From Melaminivora alkalimesophila (lineage in GTDB: Bacteria; Pseudomonadota; Gammaproteobacteria; Burkholderiales; Burkholderiaceae_C), in the NCBI RefSeq assembly GCF_000282995.1, contig NZ_ALEE01000725.1, forward strand, positions 1 through 14,883: a stretch of DNA of 14,883 bases, in the 5' to 3' direction. Each line of letters begins with the position of its first letter. Positions within the stretch are counted from its first letter, which is position 1. The notes under the pieces are model-generated. The model had not been told where the DNA came from and made no database searches. It saw nothing but the letters and a program-made list of their open reading frames with translations. Position numbers and translations under genes: made by a program. Of the stretch, positions 1 to 7,995 are shown one piece after another.

Positions 1-777
1 CCTCCGCAGGCCGATACGCTCAAGGTGCAGTTCACGCTGCGCGTGCTGGGTGGAGCGGGGACGCCGTCGGCTTGCAACAGTGCGGCCTACCAGGCCAAGC
101 TGCTGGCTACCGTGCAAGGCTACGTGCAGCAGCATGGCTTTGCCGAGCTGGCACGGCGCTACGCCGCCAACCTGGCCAACGGTCGCTTCCTGTGGCGCAA
201 CCGGGTGGGCGCCGAGCAGGTGGAGGTCGTCGTCGAGCAGATGCAGGAAGGCAGCGCCGCACATACCTGGTCTTTTGACGCTCTGGCGCTCAATACACGT
301 ACGGTAGGTGCCAGCGATCCGGGAGTGGAAGGGCTGGCAGGACTGAGCCAAGCCATTGCCGCAGGCCTGGCAGGTGCCACACATGTGTTGCTGCGGGTGA
401 CGGCCTTCGTGCGCCAAGGGGCAGGGCAGGAGGTGTTCCCTTCCCAGGAACTGATCCTGGACAAGGACAGCTCGCGCAAGAGCAAGACGCTGTACCACGT
501 GGATGGCGTGGCGGCCATCCACTCACAGAAGATCGGCAACGCCATCCGCACCATCGACACCTGGTATGAAGGCGCCGCCGAGCTGGGGCCGATCGCGGTC
601 GAACCCTATGGCTCCGTCACCACCCAGGGCAAGGCCTACCGTCAACCAAAGCAGAAAATGGACTTCTACACCCTGCTGGACAACTGGCTGCTAAAGGACC
701 AGGTGCCGCCAGTGGAGCAACAGCATTTCGTGATGGCCGTCCTCATCCGGGGCGGCGTGTTCGGCGACGCCAGCTGA
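1..777 (+). CDS. csy3: Type I-F Cascade backbone protein Csy3 (Cas7f), 5'-truncated by window
   Basis: The reading frame is open from base 1 (frame 1) to a TGA at 775-777, giving 258 residues; Csy3 proteins are usually about 330-345 residues, so the N-terminal quarter lies outside the window. GTG at 25 is only an internal codon. In the I-F surveillance complex Cas7f subunits form the helical backbone that holds the crRNA spacer. The C-terminal part resembles Csy3: a segment near residues 50-75 of the visible part with [20 protein letters not shown], and a tail ending [15 protein letters not shown]. The strongest support is context: csy4 begins 13 bp downstream and an I-F array follows, the usual csy1-csy2-csy3-csy4-array order. 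No frameshift or internal stop is seen. The family assignment is by recognition, without a search. Confidence 0.93.
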   Translation, partial: PPQADTLKVQFTLRVLGGAGTPSACNSAAYQAKLLATVQGYVQQHGFAELARRYAANLANGRFLWRNRVGAEQVEVVVEQMQEGSAAHTWSFDALALNTRTVGASDPGVEGLAGLSQAIAAGLAGATHVLLRVTAFVRQGAGQEVFPSQELILDKDSSRKSKTLYHVDGVAAIHSQKIGNAIRTIDTWYEGAAELGPIAVEPYGSVTTQGKAYRQPKQKMDFYTLLDNWLLKDQVPPVEQQHFVMAVLIRGGVFGDAS

Positions 778-790
778 CCTGCGGGGCTCC

Positions 791-1366
791 ATGACCACGC
801 ATTACATCGACATCACGCTGCTGCCCGATCCGGAATTCAGCCACGCGCACCTGCTGGGCGCCCTGGTATCGAAGCTGCATCGGGCGCTGGTTCAACACGG
901 TGCGGGCGACATCGGGGTGAGCTTTCCGCACCACGTGAATGCGCCCCGGCACCAGCGCACGCTGGGCAGCGTGCTGAGGCTGCATGGCACTGCCCAGGCG
1001 TTGGCAGCCCTGATGGAGCAGAAATGGCTCAAGGGCATGCACGATCACGTGCAACTCACTCCCCTGGCGGCCGCCCCATCGGACGCCCCGCACCGCTTGG
1101 TGCTGCGCCGCCAGTTCAAGACCAGTGCGGAGCGCCTGCGTCGACGGCGCATGCAGCGCAAGGGGGAAACCGCCGAGCAGGCCGCAGCCAGCATTCCCGA
1201 CAGTGTGGAGCGTCGCCCTGATCTTCCCTTTGTGCAACTGCGCAGCAGGAGCACAGGTCACCCGTTTTGCCTGTTCGTGGCTCACGGCCCCGTCTTCGAA
1301 AAACCCCTGACAGGACGCTTCAACGCCTACGGGCTGGGACCGTTGGCGAGCGTGCCCTGGTTTTGA
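791..1366 (+). CDS. csy4: Type I-F crRNA endoribonuclease Csy4 (Cas6f)
   Basis: A 191-residue protein, close to the roughly 187 residues of Pseudomonas aeruginosa Csy4, which it resembles end to end from memory: N-terminal HYIDITLLPDPEF, an arginine-rich helix RLRRRRMQRK at 115-124, RSRSTGHPF at 151-159, and the terminal VPWF. His30 lines up with the catalytic His29 of the P. aeruginosa enzyme. The serine of the RSRSTG segment matches the second active-site region. Csy4 binds the repeat hairpin, cuts after its 3' base and stays attached to the crRNA 3' end in the Csy complex. ATG at 791 follows the csy3 stop by 13 bp with only a weak GCGGGG as ribosome site, so translation may be coupled to csy3. 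The substrate hairpin (CTGCC-GCGTA-GGCAG) is present in every repeat downstream. The enzyme looks intact. Confidence 0.96.
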   Translation: MTTHYIDITLLPDPEFSHAHLLGALVSKLHRALVQHGAGDIGVSFPHHVNAPRHQRTLGSVLRLHGTAQALAALMEQKWLKGMHDHVQLTPLAAAPSDAPHRLVLRRQFKTSAERLRRRRMQRKGETAEQAAASIPDSVERRPDLPFVQLRSRSTGHPFCLFVAHGPVFEKPLTGRFNAYGLGPLASVPWF

Positions 1367-1399
1367 CCCTTTTTTTGGGCCCACGAAAAGTTTCTTGCA

Positions 1400-1412
1400 A
1401 ATCAACGGGTTG
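1400..1412 (+). promoter_or_regulatory. Candidate IHF binding site in leader
   Basis: AATCAACGGGTTG matches the IHF consensus WATCAA-N4-TTR at every defined position, and an A/T-rich tract (GAAAAGTTTCTTGCAA) lies immediately 5', as is common at IHF sites. IHF bends leaders to help Cas1-Cas2 integrate spacers in type I-E and I-F systems. The match ends 82 bp before repeat 1, so it would correspond to a leader-distal site; I could not find a second good match nearer the repeat. Sequence match only. Confidence 0.6.
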
Positions 1413-1478
1413 CGCAGTCTCCAGGAAATTCACCATTCGGCCTGAAAAAGCATTTTGTTCTTTAAAAACAGAGACTTA

Positions 1479-1491
1479 ACTGTATTACAGT
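1479..1491. repeat. 13-bp palindrome at leader-repeat junction
   Basis: ACTGTA-T-TACAGT is a perfect inverted repeat with a one-base centre. It ends three bases before the first CRISPR repeat, where the adaptation integrase docks. It could be part of the leader-anchoring sequence, an operator, or chance in an A/T-rich region. Confidence 0.5.
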
Positions 1492-1494
1492 GCA

Positions 1495-3503
1495 GTTCCC
1501 TGCCGCGTAGGCAGCTCAGAAAACCAAGACCGGCCGTGTTGCGCGCCTGATCGAGTTCCCTGCCGCGTAGGCAGCTCAGAAAGAGCCTCGCGCATCAGTC
1601 GCGCATCAGCTGCGGTTCCCTGCCGCGTAGGCAGCTCAGAAAGCATCCAGGCGGTCAGCCGCAGCGCCTCTGGTGTTCCCTGCCGCGTAGGCAGCTCAGA
1701 AAGAGAACTGGAAGGACGTGCTGACTGCTGCACTGTTCCCTGCCGCGTAGGCAGCTCAGAAAACAGCCCCTGCCACCGTGCCGATCATCTTGTTGTTCCC
1801 TGCCGCGTAGGCAGCTCAGAAAAAATGGATCGGCCTCGCGGGCCATGGCGATGAGTTCCCTGCCGCGTAGGCAGCTCAGAAAGACCCTTGCTGCAGCGGG
1901 TGCATGCACCGTGGGTTCCCTGCCGCGTAGGCAGCTCAGAAAATGCAGGCTATGGCTGGGCTCCTGGGCCTGTCGTTCCCTGCCGCGTAGGCAGCTCAGA
2001 AAGCTCGCGCACGGCAGCCCCGCGCAGCCTGGGCGTTCCCTGCCGCGTAGGCAGCTCAGAAATACAGCCCGCCGTGGCAGCTGGCGCGGGTGCCGTTCCC
2101 TGCCGCGTAGGCAGCTCAGAAAAGGCCTCGCGCATCAGTCGCGCATCAGCTGCGGTTCCCTGCCGCGTAGGCAGCTCAGAAAGAACGTGTGCTGCAGGTG
2201 GAGCGCCTGGTGGGGTTCCCTGCCGCGTAGGCAGCTCAGAAAGATTAGGCGACACGCCATGGGCGCTCACTGCGGTTCCCTGCCGCGTAGGCAGCTCAGA
2301 AATGGTGGCCTTCTCGTTGGGCTGCAGTCCCAACGTTCCCTGCCGCGTAGGCAGCTCAGAAACAAGGAGGCGAGCCATGGCTGACCGCCTCGTTCGTTCC
2401 CTGCCGCGTAGGCAGCTCAGAAATGGACGCCGCCCGCGCAGCCAAGGAAGGAGAGGTTCCCTGCCGCGTAGGCAGCTCAGAAAAGCTTGCCAGGCCCTTT
2501 GCTTTCGTCGGCCCCGTTCCCTGCCGCGTAGGCAGCTCAGAAATGATTGCCCCGGCTGGCCGGCGCAGGGGCACGGTTCCCTGCCGCGTAGGCAGCTCAG
2601 AAATTGCTCAGCAGGCGCTGCCTGGCCCGCTTGGAGTTCCCTGCCGCGTAGGCAGCTCAGAAATGATTGCCCCGGCTGGCCGGCGCAGGGGCACGGTTCC
2701 CTGCCGCGTAGGCAGCTCAGAAAATCGTCGGGGCGCGAAGGCCAAACAGCGTCAAGTTCCCTGCCGCGTAGGCAGCTCAGAAACATGACGCGCTTGTATT
2801 TCTTCAGGTAGTCCAGTTCCCTGCCGCGTAGGCAGCTCAGAAAAGCCCGGCTCGCATGGGCCGGGCGCCGAAATCGTTCCCTGCCGCGTAGGCAGCTCAG
2901 AAAATCCGTCGCGCTCAGCCGCCGGAGGATGAAATGTTCCCTGCCGCGTAGGCAGCTCAGAAAAGCCCGGCTCGCATGGGCCGGGCGCCGAAATCGTTCC
3001 CTGCCGCGTAGGCAGCTCAGAAACATCCACCGACGCCGAAATCGCCCTGACCGAGGTTCCCTGCCGCGTAGGCAGCTCAGAAAAGCCCGCCGGTGCACAA
3101 CAACTTGCGCCGCAGGTTCCCTGCCGCGTAGGCAGCTCAGAAAGAGCTGATCATCCTGGCGCCCACGTTGGAGGTGTTCCCTGCCGCGTAGGCAGCTCAG
3201 AAACACGAGGGCTACCGGGGCGAGGCGTACATCCCGTTCCCTGCCGCGTAGGCAGCTCAGAAATTGAGCAGGACGGGCTGGGCGGCGAGTGCTTCGTTCC
3301 CTGCCGCGTAGGCAGCTCAGAAATTGATAGGGTGCCGCGCCCACGGCTCACGACCGTTCCCTGCCGCGTAGGCAGCTCAGAAACACGAGGGCTACCGGGG
3401 CGAGGCGTACATCCCGTTCCCTGCCGCGTAGGCAGCTCAGAAAATTCCTGCGCCCAGGCTTCCTCATGCTCCTCCGTTCCCTGCCGCGTAGGCAGCTCAG
3501 AGA
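1495..3503 (+). CRISPR. Type I-F CRISPR array, 34 repeats and 33 spacers
   Basis: The repeat is 28 bp: GTTCC, stem CTGCC, loop GCGTA, stem GGCAG, then the 8-base handle CTCAGAAA. It differs from the familiar P. aeruginosa I-F repeat at three positions. Repeats start every 60 bp from 1495 to 2335 (15 repeats), then every 60 bp from 2396 to 3476 (19 repeats). The shift comes from spacer 15, which is 33 nt; all the other spacers are 32 nt. Repeats 1-33 look identical; repeat 34 ends AGA instead of AAA. Csy4 cleavage after the stem gives 8-nt handle + 32-nt spacer + 20-nt hairpin. Exact duplicate spacers are 18/20 (2544, 2664), 23/25 (2844, 2964) and 29/32 (3204, 3384). Spacers 2 and 11 (1583, 2123) differ only in their first two bases. 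A/T-rich leader, csy4 position and degenerate end all agree on left-to-right transcription. No array-internal insertions are seen. Confidence 0.99.
3476..3503 (+). repeat. Degenerate terminal CRISPR repeat
   Basis: The last repeat keeps the hairpin but has A to G at 3502, so the handle reads CTCAGAGA. Its hairpin still supplies the 3' end of the crRNA from spacer 33, while its altered handle precedes no spacer. Decay at this end marks the leader-distal side. The following 125 bp up to the patatin gene contain no further repeat, no ORF I would support and no T-tailed hairpin. Confidence 0.93.
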
Positions 3504-3628
3504 ACCAGCCTCGCCGTGGTGGGAATATCCTCCAGTTCTTGGCGAGCGTGGAGAGTCGGCCGCTGCTATGCGAGCACATCGTGCGACTGAAGCGACTGGT
3601 CCCACCAAGTCACCCTGGGCCAGGGCCC

Positions 3629-4828
3629 TCAACCCTGCGCGCTGCTGCTCGTCCGCAAGCGTGCGCCCTGCGGTGCATCGGGTTGGTAGTCGAGCACACG
3701 GAATTCGCCCTGCGCCAGCGCGGGCTGGCGGCGCAGCATTTCCAGCGATGCGCCCATGTCGGCCAGGCCTGCCGCCCAGTGTTCGGTCATCGACAGGCGC
3801 GAGAACTCATAGCCCTTGTTTGCGCTCTCGTAGGGCTTGCCCCGGTGGATCACGTGCACCAGGGCGACCGAAGGGTCCTCGGTCTGCGCCAGCAGGCGGC
3901 GCACCTCGGCGCTGCGCTGCTGCTCGGCCGGCAGCAGCGCCGCCATGTCGCGCAGGCGCTGGTGCAGCGCCTGGCGCTCCCGCACCCAGCCGCTCACGGC
4001 GCGCGTGCGGCTCGAATACTGGATGTCCTTCTGCCGCTCGACCACTTCGGCCAGCGTGCCCGGCAGGCTGCCACGCGCACTGAACAGGTCGATCTGGAAA
4101 ATCGTCACCGCGACATGGCAGTCGCGCGGCAGGTGGCCGACGATATGGGTGAGCGGCGTGTTGGAGACGATGCCCCCGTCCCAGTACCACCGTTCGCCCA
4201 CCTGCACCGCGCCGAAGCCCGGCGGCAGCGCACCGCTGGCCATGATGTGTTCGGGGCCGATGCGCTCCACGCGGTTGTCGAAATAGGTGAAGTTGCCGCT
4301 CTCCACATCCACCGCGCCGACGGACAGGCGCATCGGGCCATCGTTGAGCAGCTCGAAATCCACCAGCTCCAGCAGCGTCTGGCGCAGCGGCTCGGTGTCG
4401 TAGAGGCTGACCGGGGGCCGGGGCCACCACTGCCAAGGCGGCCGGGGCCGGAAGAAGCCCGGCACGCCCTGCCACGCGCCCCACATCGCCATGCCTTGGT
4501 CCCACCAGCCGCGCAGTGGCCCGAGATCGATGCCCTCGGCCAGGTACGGCAGCGGCAGGCTCGGTGGGATGTCCAGACTGACGCGCTGCCAGAAGGCCCG
4601 CAGGCGCTGCAGCCGCCGCTCGCGCGGGTTGCCCGCGATCAGTGCCGCGTTGATGGCGCCGATGGAGATGCCGGCCACCCAGTCCACTTCCTCCTCGCGG
4701 GCGAGCAGCGCCTCGTAAGCGCCCGCCTGGTAGGAGCCCAGGGCACCGCCGCCCTGGAGCACGAGGATGGTGCGCGGCGGGTTGGCCGCGCTGACGGCAG
4801 CCGAATGTGCGGAAGCGGAAGAGACCAT
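3629..4828 (-). CDS. Patatin-like phospholipase, RssA/DUF3734 type
   Basis: A 399-residue patatin-family serine hydrolase, expected to deacylate membrane or storage lipids. With the ATG start, the oxyanion-hole loop GGGALGSYQAG is at about 26-36, the nucleophile motif GISIG at 53-57 (Ser55), and the catalytic Asp in WYWDGG at about Asp217, so the Ser-Asp dyad is complete. The C-terminal third (tracts such as RERQALHQRLRDM and YEFSRLSM) fits the DUF3734 extension seen in many proteobacterial members. No signal peptide or membrane segment is evident, suggesting a cytosolic or peripheral enzyme. A TTG at 4837 would add three residues; ATG at 4828 is preferred, though neither has a clear ribosome site. 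It starts 33 bp after the uvrA stop on the same strand and may be co-transcribed. The substrate is not predictable from sequence. Confidence 0.9.
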   Translation of the reverse strand: MVSSASAHSAAVSAANPPRTILVLQGGGALGSYQAGAYEALLAREEEVDWVAGISIGAINAALIAGNPRERRLQRLRAFWQRVSLDIPPSLPLPYLAEGIDLGPLRGWWDQGMAMWGAWQGVPGFFRPRPPWQWWPRPPVSLYDTEPLRQTLLELVDFELLNDGPMRLSVGAVDVESGNFTYFDNRVERIGPEHIMASGALPPGFGAVQVGERWYWDGGIVSNTPLTHIVGHLPRDCHVAVTIFQIDLFSARGSLPGTLAEVVERQKDIQYSSRTRAVSGWVRERQALHQRLRDMAALLPAEQQRSAEVRRLLAQTEDPSVALVHVIHRGKPYESANKGYEFSRLSMTEHWAAGLADMGASLEMLRRQPALAQGEFRVLDYQPDAPQGARLRTSSSAQG

Positions 4829-4861
4829 GGACGCCAAGCGTACTGCAGCGCAGCGGCGCCT

Positions 4862-7800
4862 TCAGGGCGCGGCGCCCAGATACCTGCGCAAATACGCCCC
4901 CGTATGGCTCGCCGGATTCGCCGCCACTTCCTCGGGCGTCCCTTCGGCCACCACCTTGCCGCCGCCGGCGCCGCCCTCCGGTCCCATGTCGATGACCCAG
5001 TCCGCCGTCTTGATGACGTCCAGGTTGTGCTCGATCACGACCAGCGTGTTGCCGGCATCGCGCAGCCGCATGAGCACCTGCAGGAGCAGGTCCACGTCGG
5101 CGAAGTGCAGCCCCGTGGTGGGCTCGTCCAGGATGTAGAGCGTGCGGCCGGTGTCGCGGCGCGAGAGTTCCTGCGCGAGCTTGACGCGCTGCGCCTCGCC
5201 GCCCGAGAGCGTGGTGGCGCTTTGCCCCAGGCGGATATACGAAAGGCCGACCTCCAGCAGCGTCTGCAGCTTGCGCGCGATCGTCGGCACGTCCTTGAAC
5301 AGCAGGTAGGCGTCCTCGACCGTCAGCTCCAGGATATCGGCGATGTTGCGGCCCTTCCACTGCACCTCCAGCGTCTCGCGGTTGTAGCGCTGGCCATGGC
5401 ACACGTCGCAGGGCACGTACACGTCGGGCAGGAAGTGCATCTCGACCTTCACCACGCCGTCGCCCTGGCAGGCCTCGCAGCGCCCACCGCCTGCGGCCTG
5501 CGAGACGTTGAAGGAAAAGCGCCCCGGCCCGTAGCCGCGCTCGCGCGCCGTGGTGGTCTCGGCCATCAGCTCGCGGATGGGGGTGAACAGGCCGGTGTAG
5601 GTGGCCGGGTTGCTGCGCGGTGTGCGGCCGATGGGCGACTGGTCGACGTTGATGACCTTGTCGAAGTATTCGATGCCCTCGATGGCGTCGTGCTCGGCCG
5701 GCTCGTCGTGCGCGCGGTACAGCTGGCGCGCCACGGCCTTGAGCAGCGTGTCGTTGACCAGCGTGCTCTTGCCCGAGCCGGACACGCCCGTCACGCAGGT
5801 GAACAGGCCCACGGGAAAGGACACGCTCACGTCCTGGAGGTTGTGGCCGCGTGCGCCCAGCACGCGCAGCGCCTGCAGGCTGCCCTGCGTGGCGCGGTGC
5901 TCGGCCAGGCGTTCCTTGCGGCGCTGGCTGGCGGCGGTCTCGGGGAAGCGTGACTTCTTCGCTTTGGCCGGCGCTGCGTCTTCCGTCGAGGTCACCACCG
6001 GCAGCCAGGGCGTGCGCCGCGCAGGCACGGCGATGGATTTGGCGCCCGAGAGGTATTGGCCGGTGAGTGATTGCGGGCTGGCCGCGAGATCGGCCGCCGT
6101 GCCCTGCGCCATGACGCGCCCGCCGTGCACGCCGGCGCCCGGACCCATGTCCACCACGTGGTCGGCGGCGCGGATCATGTCCTCGTCGTGCTCGACCACC
6201 AGCACGCTGTTGCCCAGGTCGCGCAGGCGCGTGAGCGTGGCGATCAGGCGGTCGTTGTCGCGCTGGTGCAGCCCGATGCTGGGCTCGTCGAGCACGTACA
6301 TGACGCCCGTCAGGCCCGAGCCGATCTGGCTGGCCAGGCGGATGCGCTGCGCCTCGCCGCCCGAGAGCGTGTCGGCGCTGCGCGCCAGGCTCAGGTACGA
6401 CAGGCCCACGTCGTTCAGGAAAGTGAGGCGCGCGGCGATCTCGCGCACGATGCGCGCGGCGATCTCGGCCTTGGCGCCCGACAGTTGCAACCCCTGGAAC
6501 CAGGCCAGTGCATCGGCCAGCGTGAGCGCGCTGACCTGGTGGATGGCGAGCGCCTGCTCGCCCTCGCCGACCCGCACCGCGCGCGCCTCGGGCCGCAGGC
6601 GCGCGCCCTGGCAGGCCGCGCACGGCTGGCAGTGGCGCAGGCGCGCCAGCTCCTCGCGCACCACGCTGGAGTCCGTCTGGCGCCAGCGCCGCTCCATGTT
6701 CGGGATGATGCCTTCGAAGGGGTGGTGCTTGACGATGCTCCGGGCCTCGCCCGGACCCTCTTCCAGCAGGTAGGAAAAGGCGATCTCCTCGCTGCCCGAG
6801 CCATGCAGCACGGCCTGCCGCACCGCCGCCGGCAGGTCCTCGAAGGGCGTCTCCACGTCGAAGCCATAGTGCGCCGCCAGGCTCTCCAGCAGGGCGAAGT
6901 AGCTGCTGTTGCGCCGGTCCCAGCCGCGGATCGCGCCGCCTGCCAGGCTCAGGGACGGAAAGGCCACGACGCGCGCCACGTCGAAGACCTCCTGCTCGCC
7001 GATGCCGTCGCACGCAGGGCAGGCGCCCGCCGGGGCGTTGAAGGAAAACAGCCGCGGCTCCAATTCGGCCAGCGCATAGCTGCACACCGGGCAGGCGAAG
7101 CGGCTGGACCACAGGTGCTCGACGCCGGTGTCCATCTCCAGCGCCAGCACGCGCCCCGCCCCTTCCGCACCGCCCACGCGCAGCACCGCCTCGATGCTCT
7201 CGGCCAGGCGCTGGCGCGCATCGGGGCGCACCCGGAGCCGGTCGATCACCACGTCGATGTCGTGCTTCTCGGTCTTCTTGAGCGGCGGCAGGTTCTCTGC
7301 CTCATAGGTCTGGCCGTCGATGCGAAAGCGCACGTAGCCCAGCTGCTGCATTTGTTCGAGCAGTTCGCTGAACTCGCCCTTCTTCTGCCGCGCCACCGGG
7401 GCCAGCAACATCAGGCGCGTGTCCTCGGGCAGGGCCAGCACGGCGTCCACCATCTGGCTCACGGTCTGGGCGCTCAGGGGCAGGCCATGCTCGGGGCAGT
7501 GCGGCGTGCCGGCGCGCGCGAACAGCAGGCGCAGGTAGTCGTGCACCTCGGTCACCGTGCCGACGGTGGAGCGCGGGTTGTGGCTGGTGGCCTTCTGCTC
7601 GATGGCGATCGCCGGCGACAGGCCCTCGATCAGGTCCACGTCGGGCTTGTCCAGCCGCCCCAGGAACTGGCGCGCGTAGGCCGACAGACTCTCCACGTAG
7701 CGCCGCTGCCCCTCGGCATACAGCGTGTCGAAAGCCAGGCTCGACTTGCCCGAACCCGACAGCCCGGTGATCACCACCAGCCGGTTGCGCGGGATGTCCA

Positions 7801-7918
7801 GGTCGATGTTCTTCAGGTTGTGCGTGCGTGCGCCGCGGACGCTGATGTACGGCCCGCCCCGGGTCGGGGCGGCGTCGGCGGGCAGCGGATCCTGGGCGCC
7901 GGAGGGCAGAGGGGTCAC
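4862..7918 (-). CDS. uvrA: Excinuclease ABC subunit A (UvrA)
   Basis: The damage-recognition ATPase of nucleotide excision repair, about 1018 residues, slightly longer than E. coli UvrA (940). Visible in order: first Walker A GLSGSGKS at 52-59; the UvrB-binding and insertion region; first zinc module CPVC...CPAC near 275-305; first signature LSGGEAQR near 515 with [10 protein letters not shown]; a basic, Ala/Lys-rich linker near 610-680; second Walker A GVSGSGKS near 710; second zinc module CEAC...CDVC near 811-840; second signature LSGGEAQR near 903 with [10 protein letters not shown]. Both ATPase sites look complete. The frame is open upstream; GTG at 7918 ([10 protein letters not shown]...) gives a plausible N-terminus, while GTG at 7963, preceded by AGGGGAG, would add 15 residues. 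There is no LexA-like CTG-N10-CAG box. TATCAT at 7954-7949 could be a -10 element, but no good -35 was found. Confidence 0.98.
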   Translation of the reverse strand: MTPLPSGAQDPLPADAAPTRGGPYISVRGARTHNLKNIDLDIPRNRLVVITGLSGSGKSSLAFDTLYAEGQRRYVESLSAYARQFLGRLDKPDVDLIEGLSPAIAIEQKATSHNPRSTVGTVTEVHDYLRLLFARAGTPHCPEHGLPLSAQTVSQMVDAVLALPEDTRLMLLAPVARQKKGEFSELLEQMQQLGYVRFRIDGQTYEAENLPPLKKTEKHDIDVVIDRLRVRPDARQRLAESIEAVLRVGGAEGAGRVLALEMDTGVEHLWSSRFACPVCSYALAELEPRLFSFNAPAGACPACDGIGEQEVFDVARVVAFPSLSLAGGAIRGWDRRNSSYFALLESLAAHYGFDVETPFEDLPAAVRQAVLHGSGSEEIAFSYLLEEGPGEARSIVKHHPFEGIIPNMERRWRQTDSSVVREELARLRHCQPCAACQGARLRPEARAVRVGEGEQALAIHQVSALTLADALAWFQGLQLSGAKAEIAARIVREIAARLTFLNDVGLSYLSLARSADTLSGGEAQRIRLASQIGSGLTGVMYVLDEPSIGLHQRDNDRLIATLTRLRDLGNSVLVVEHDEDMIRAADHVVDMGPGAGVHGGRVMAQGTAADLAASPQSLTGQYLSGAKSIAVPARRTPWLPVVTSTEDAAPAKAKKSRFPETAASQRRKERLAEHRATQGSLQALRVLGARGHNLQDVSVSFPVGLFTCVTGVSGSGKSTLVNDTLLKAVARQLYRAHDEPAEHDAIEGIEYFDKVINVDQSPIGRTPRSNPATYTGLFTPIRELMAETTTARERGYGPGRFSFNVSQAAGGGRCEACQGDGVVKVEMHFLPDVYVPCDVCHGQRYNRETLEVQWKGRNIADILELTVEDAYLLFKDVPTIARKLQTLLEVGLSYIRLGQSATTLSGGEAQRVKLAQELSRRDTGRTLYILDEPTTGLHFADVDLLLQVLMRLRDAGNTLVVIEHNLDVIKTADWVIDMGPEGGAGGGKVVAEGTPEEVAANPASHTGAYLRRYLGAAP

Positions 7919-7976
7919 GATCGGGGCCGGGCTGTGGAAAAACCCACCATGATAGTGGCGCACCCGCTCCCCTGCC

Positions 7977-7993
7977 GGGGCTGCGCCAGCCCC
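7977..7993 (-). other. Hairpin just after hydrolase stop
   Basis: GGGGCTG-GCG-CAGCCCC on the minus strand forms a perfect 7-bp stem with a 3-base loop, two bases after the hydrolase stop. No T-run follows, so it is not a standard intrinsic terminator. It could protect the 3' end of the transporter mRNA or partly insulate uvrA. Confidence 0.45.
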
Positions 7994-7995
7994 GC

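Larger units (their letters stand above)
1367..1494 (+). promoter_or_regulatory. CRISPR leader
   Basis: The 128 bp between the csy4 stop and the first repeat are clearly more A/T-rich than the surroundings, especially 1443-1491 (CATTTTGTTCTTTAAAAACA and the following bases). Leaders carry the array promoter and the signals that direct new spacers to repeat 1. The degenerate repeat at the other end of the array confirms this is the leader side. An IHF consensus match lies at 1400-1412 and a palindrome at 1479-1491. No convincing -35/-10 pair could be fixed; TTGTTC at 1455-1460 with TGTATT at 1481-1486 has a 20-bp spacing, which is too long. No ORF is supported here. Confidence 0.85.

Noticed and set aside
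743..1405. 220-residue minus-strand ORF opposite csy4
   Set aside because: Antisense to an intact Csy4 with its catalytic His and arginine helix; no recognisable motif.
2904..2935. GGAGGATGAAAT in spacer 24 as a second translation start
   Set aside because: The GGAGG touches the ATG with no spacing, unlike the good arrangement in spacer 15.
3535..3562. Possible 35th decayed repeat (GTTC at 3535, 31 bases after repeat 34)
   Set aside because: Only about 11 of 28 positions agree with the repeat and the hairpin is not kept, so it is close to chance.
1485..3579. Long repetitive ORFs on both strands of the array (proteins repeating SLPRRQLR, VPCRVGSSE, FLSCLRGRE or SELPTRQGT)
   Set aside because: The array period is 60 bp, a multiple of three, so each frame reads the same repeat residues with no stop. 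They are artefacts of the CRISPR array.
3613..3625. CCCTGG-G-CCAGGG palindrome as a terminator between the convergent blocks
   Set aside because: The loop would be one base and no T-run follows on either strand.
3332..5953. 873-residue plus-strand ORF
   Set aside because: It begins inside the array and runs antisense through patatin and uvrA. It is Ala/Arg/His-rich shadow coding of GC-rich genes and shows no domain.
7936..7963. Weak CCAC/GTGG stem followed by TTTTT upstream of uvrA as a terminator
   Set aside because: The stem is only four pairs with a seven-base loop. The same bases could equally be a -10 element (TATCAT), and neither reading is strong.
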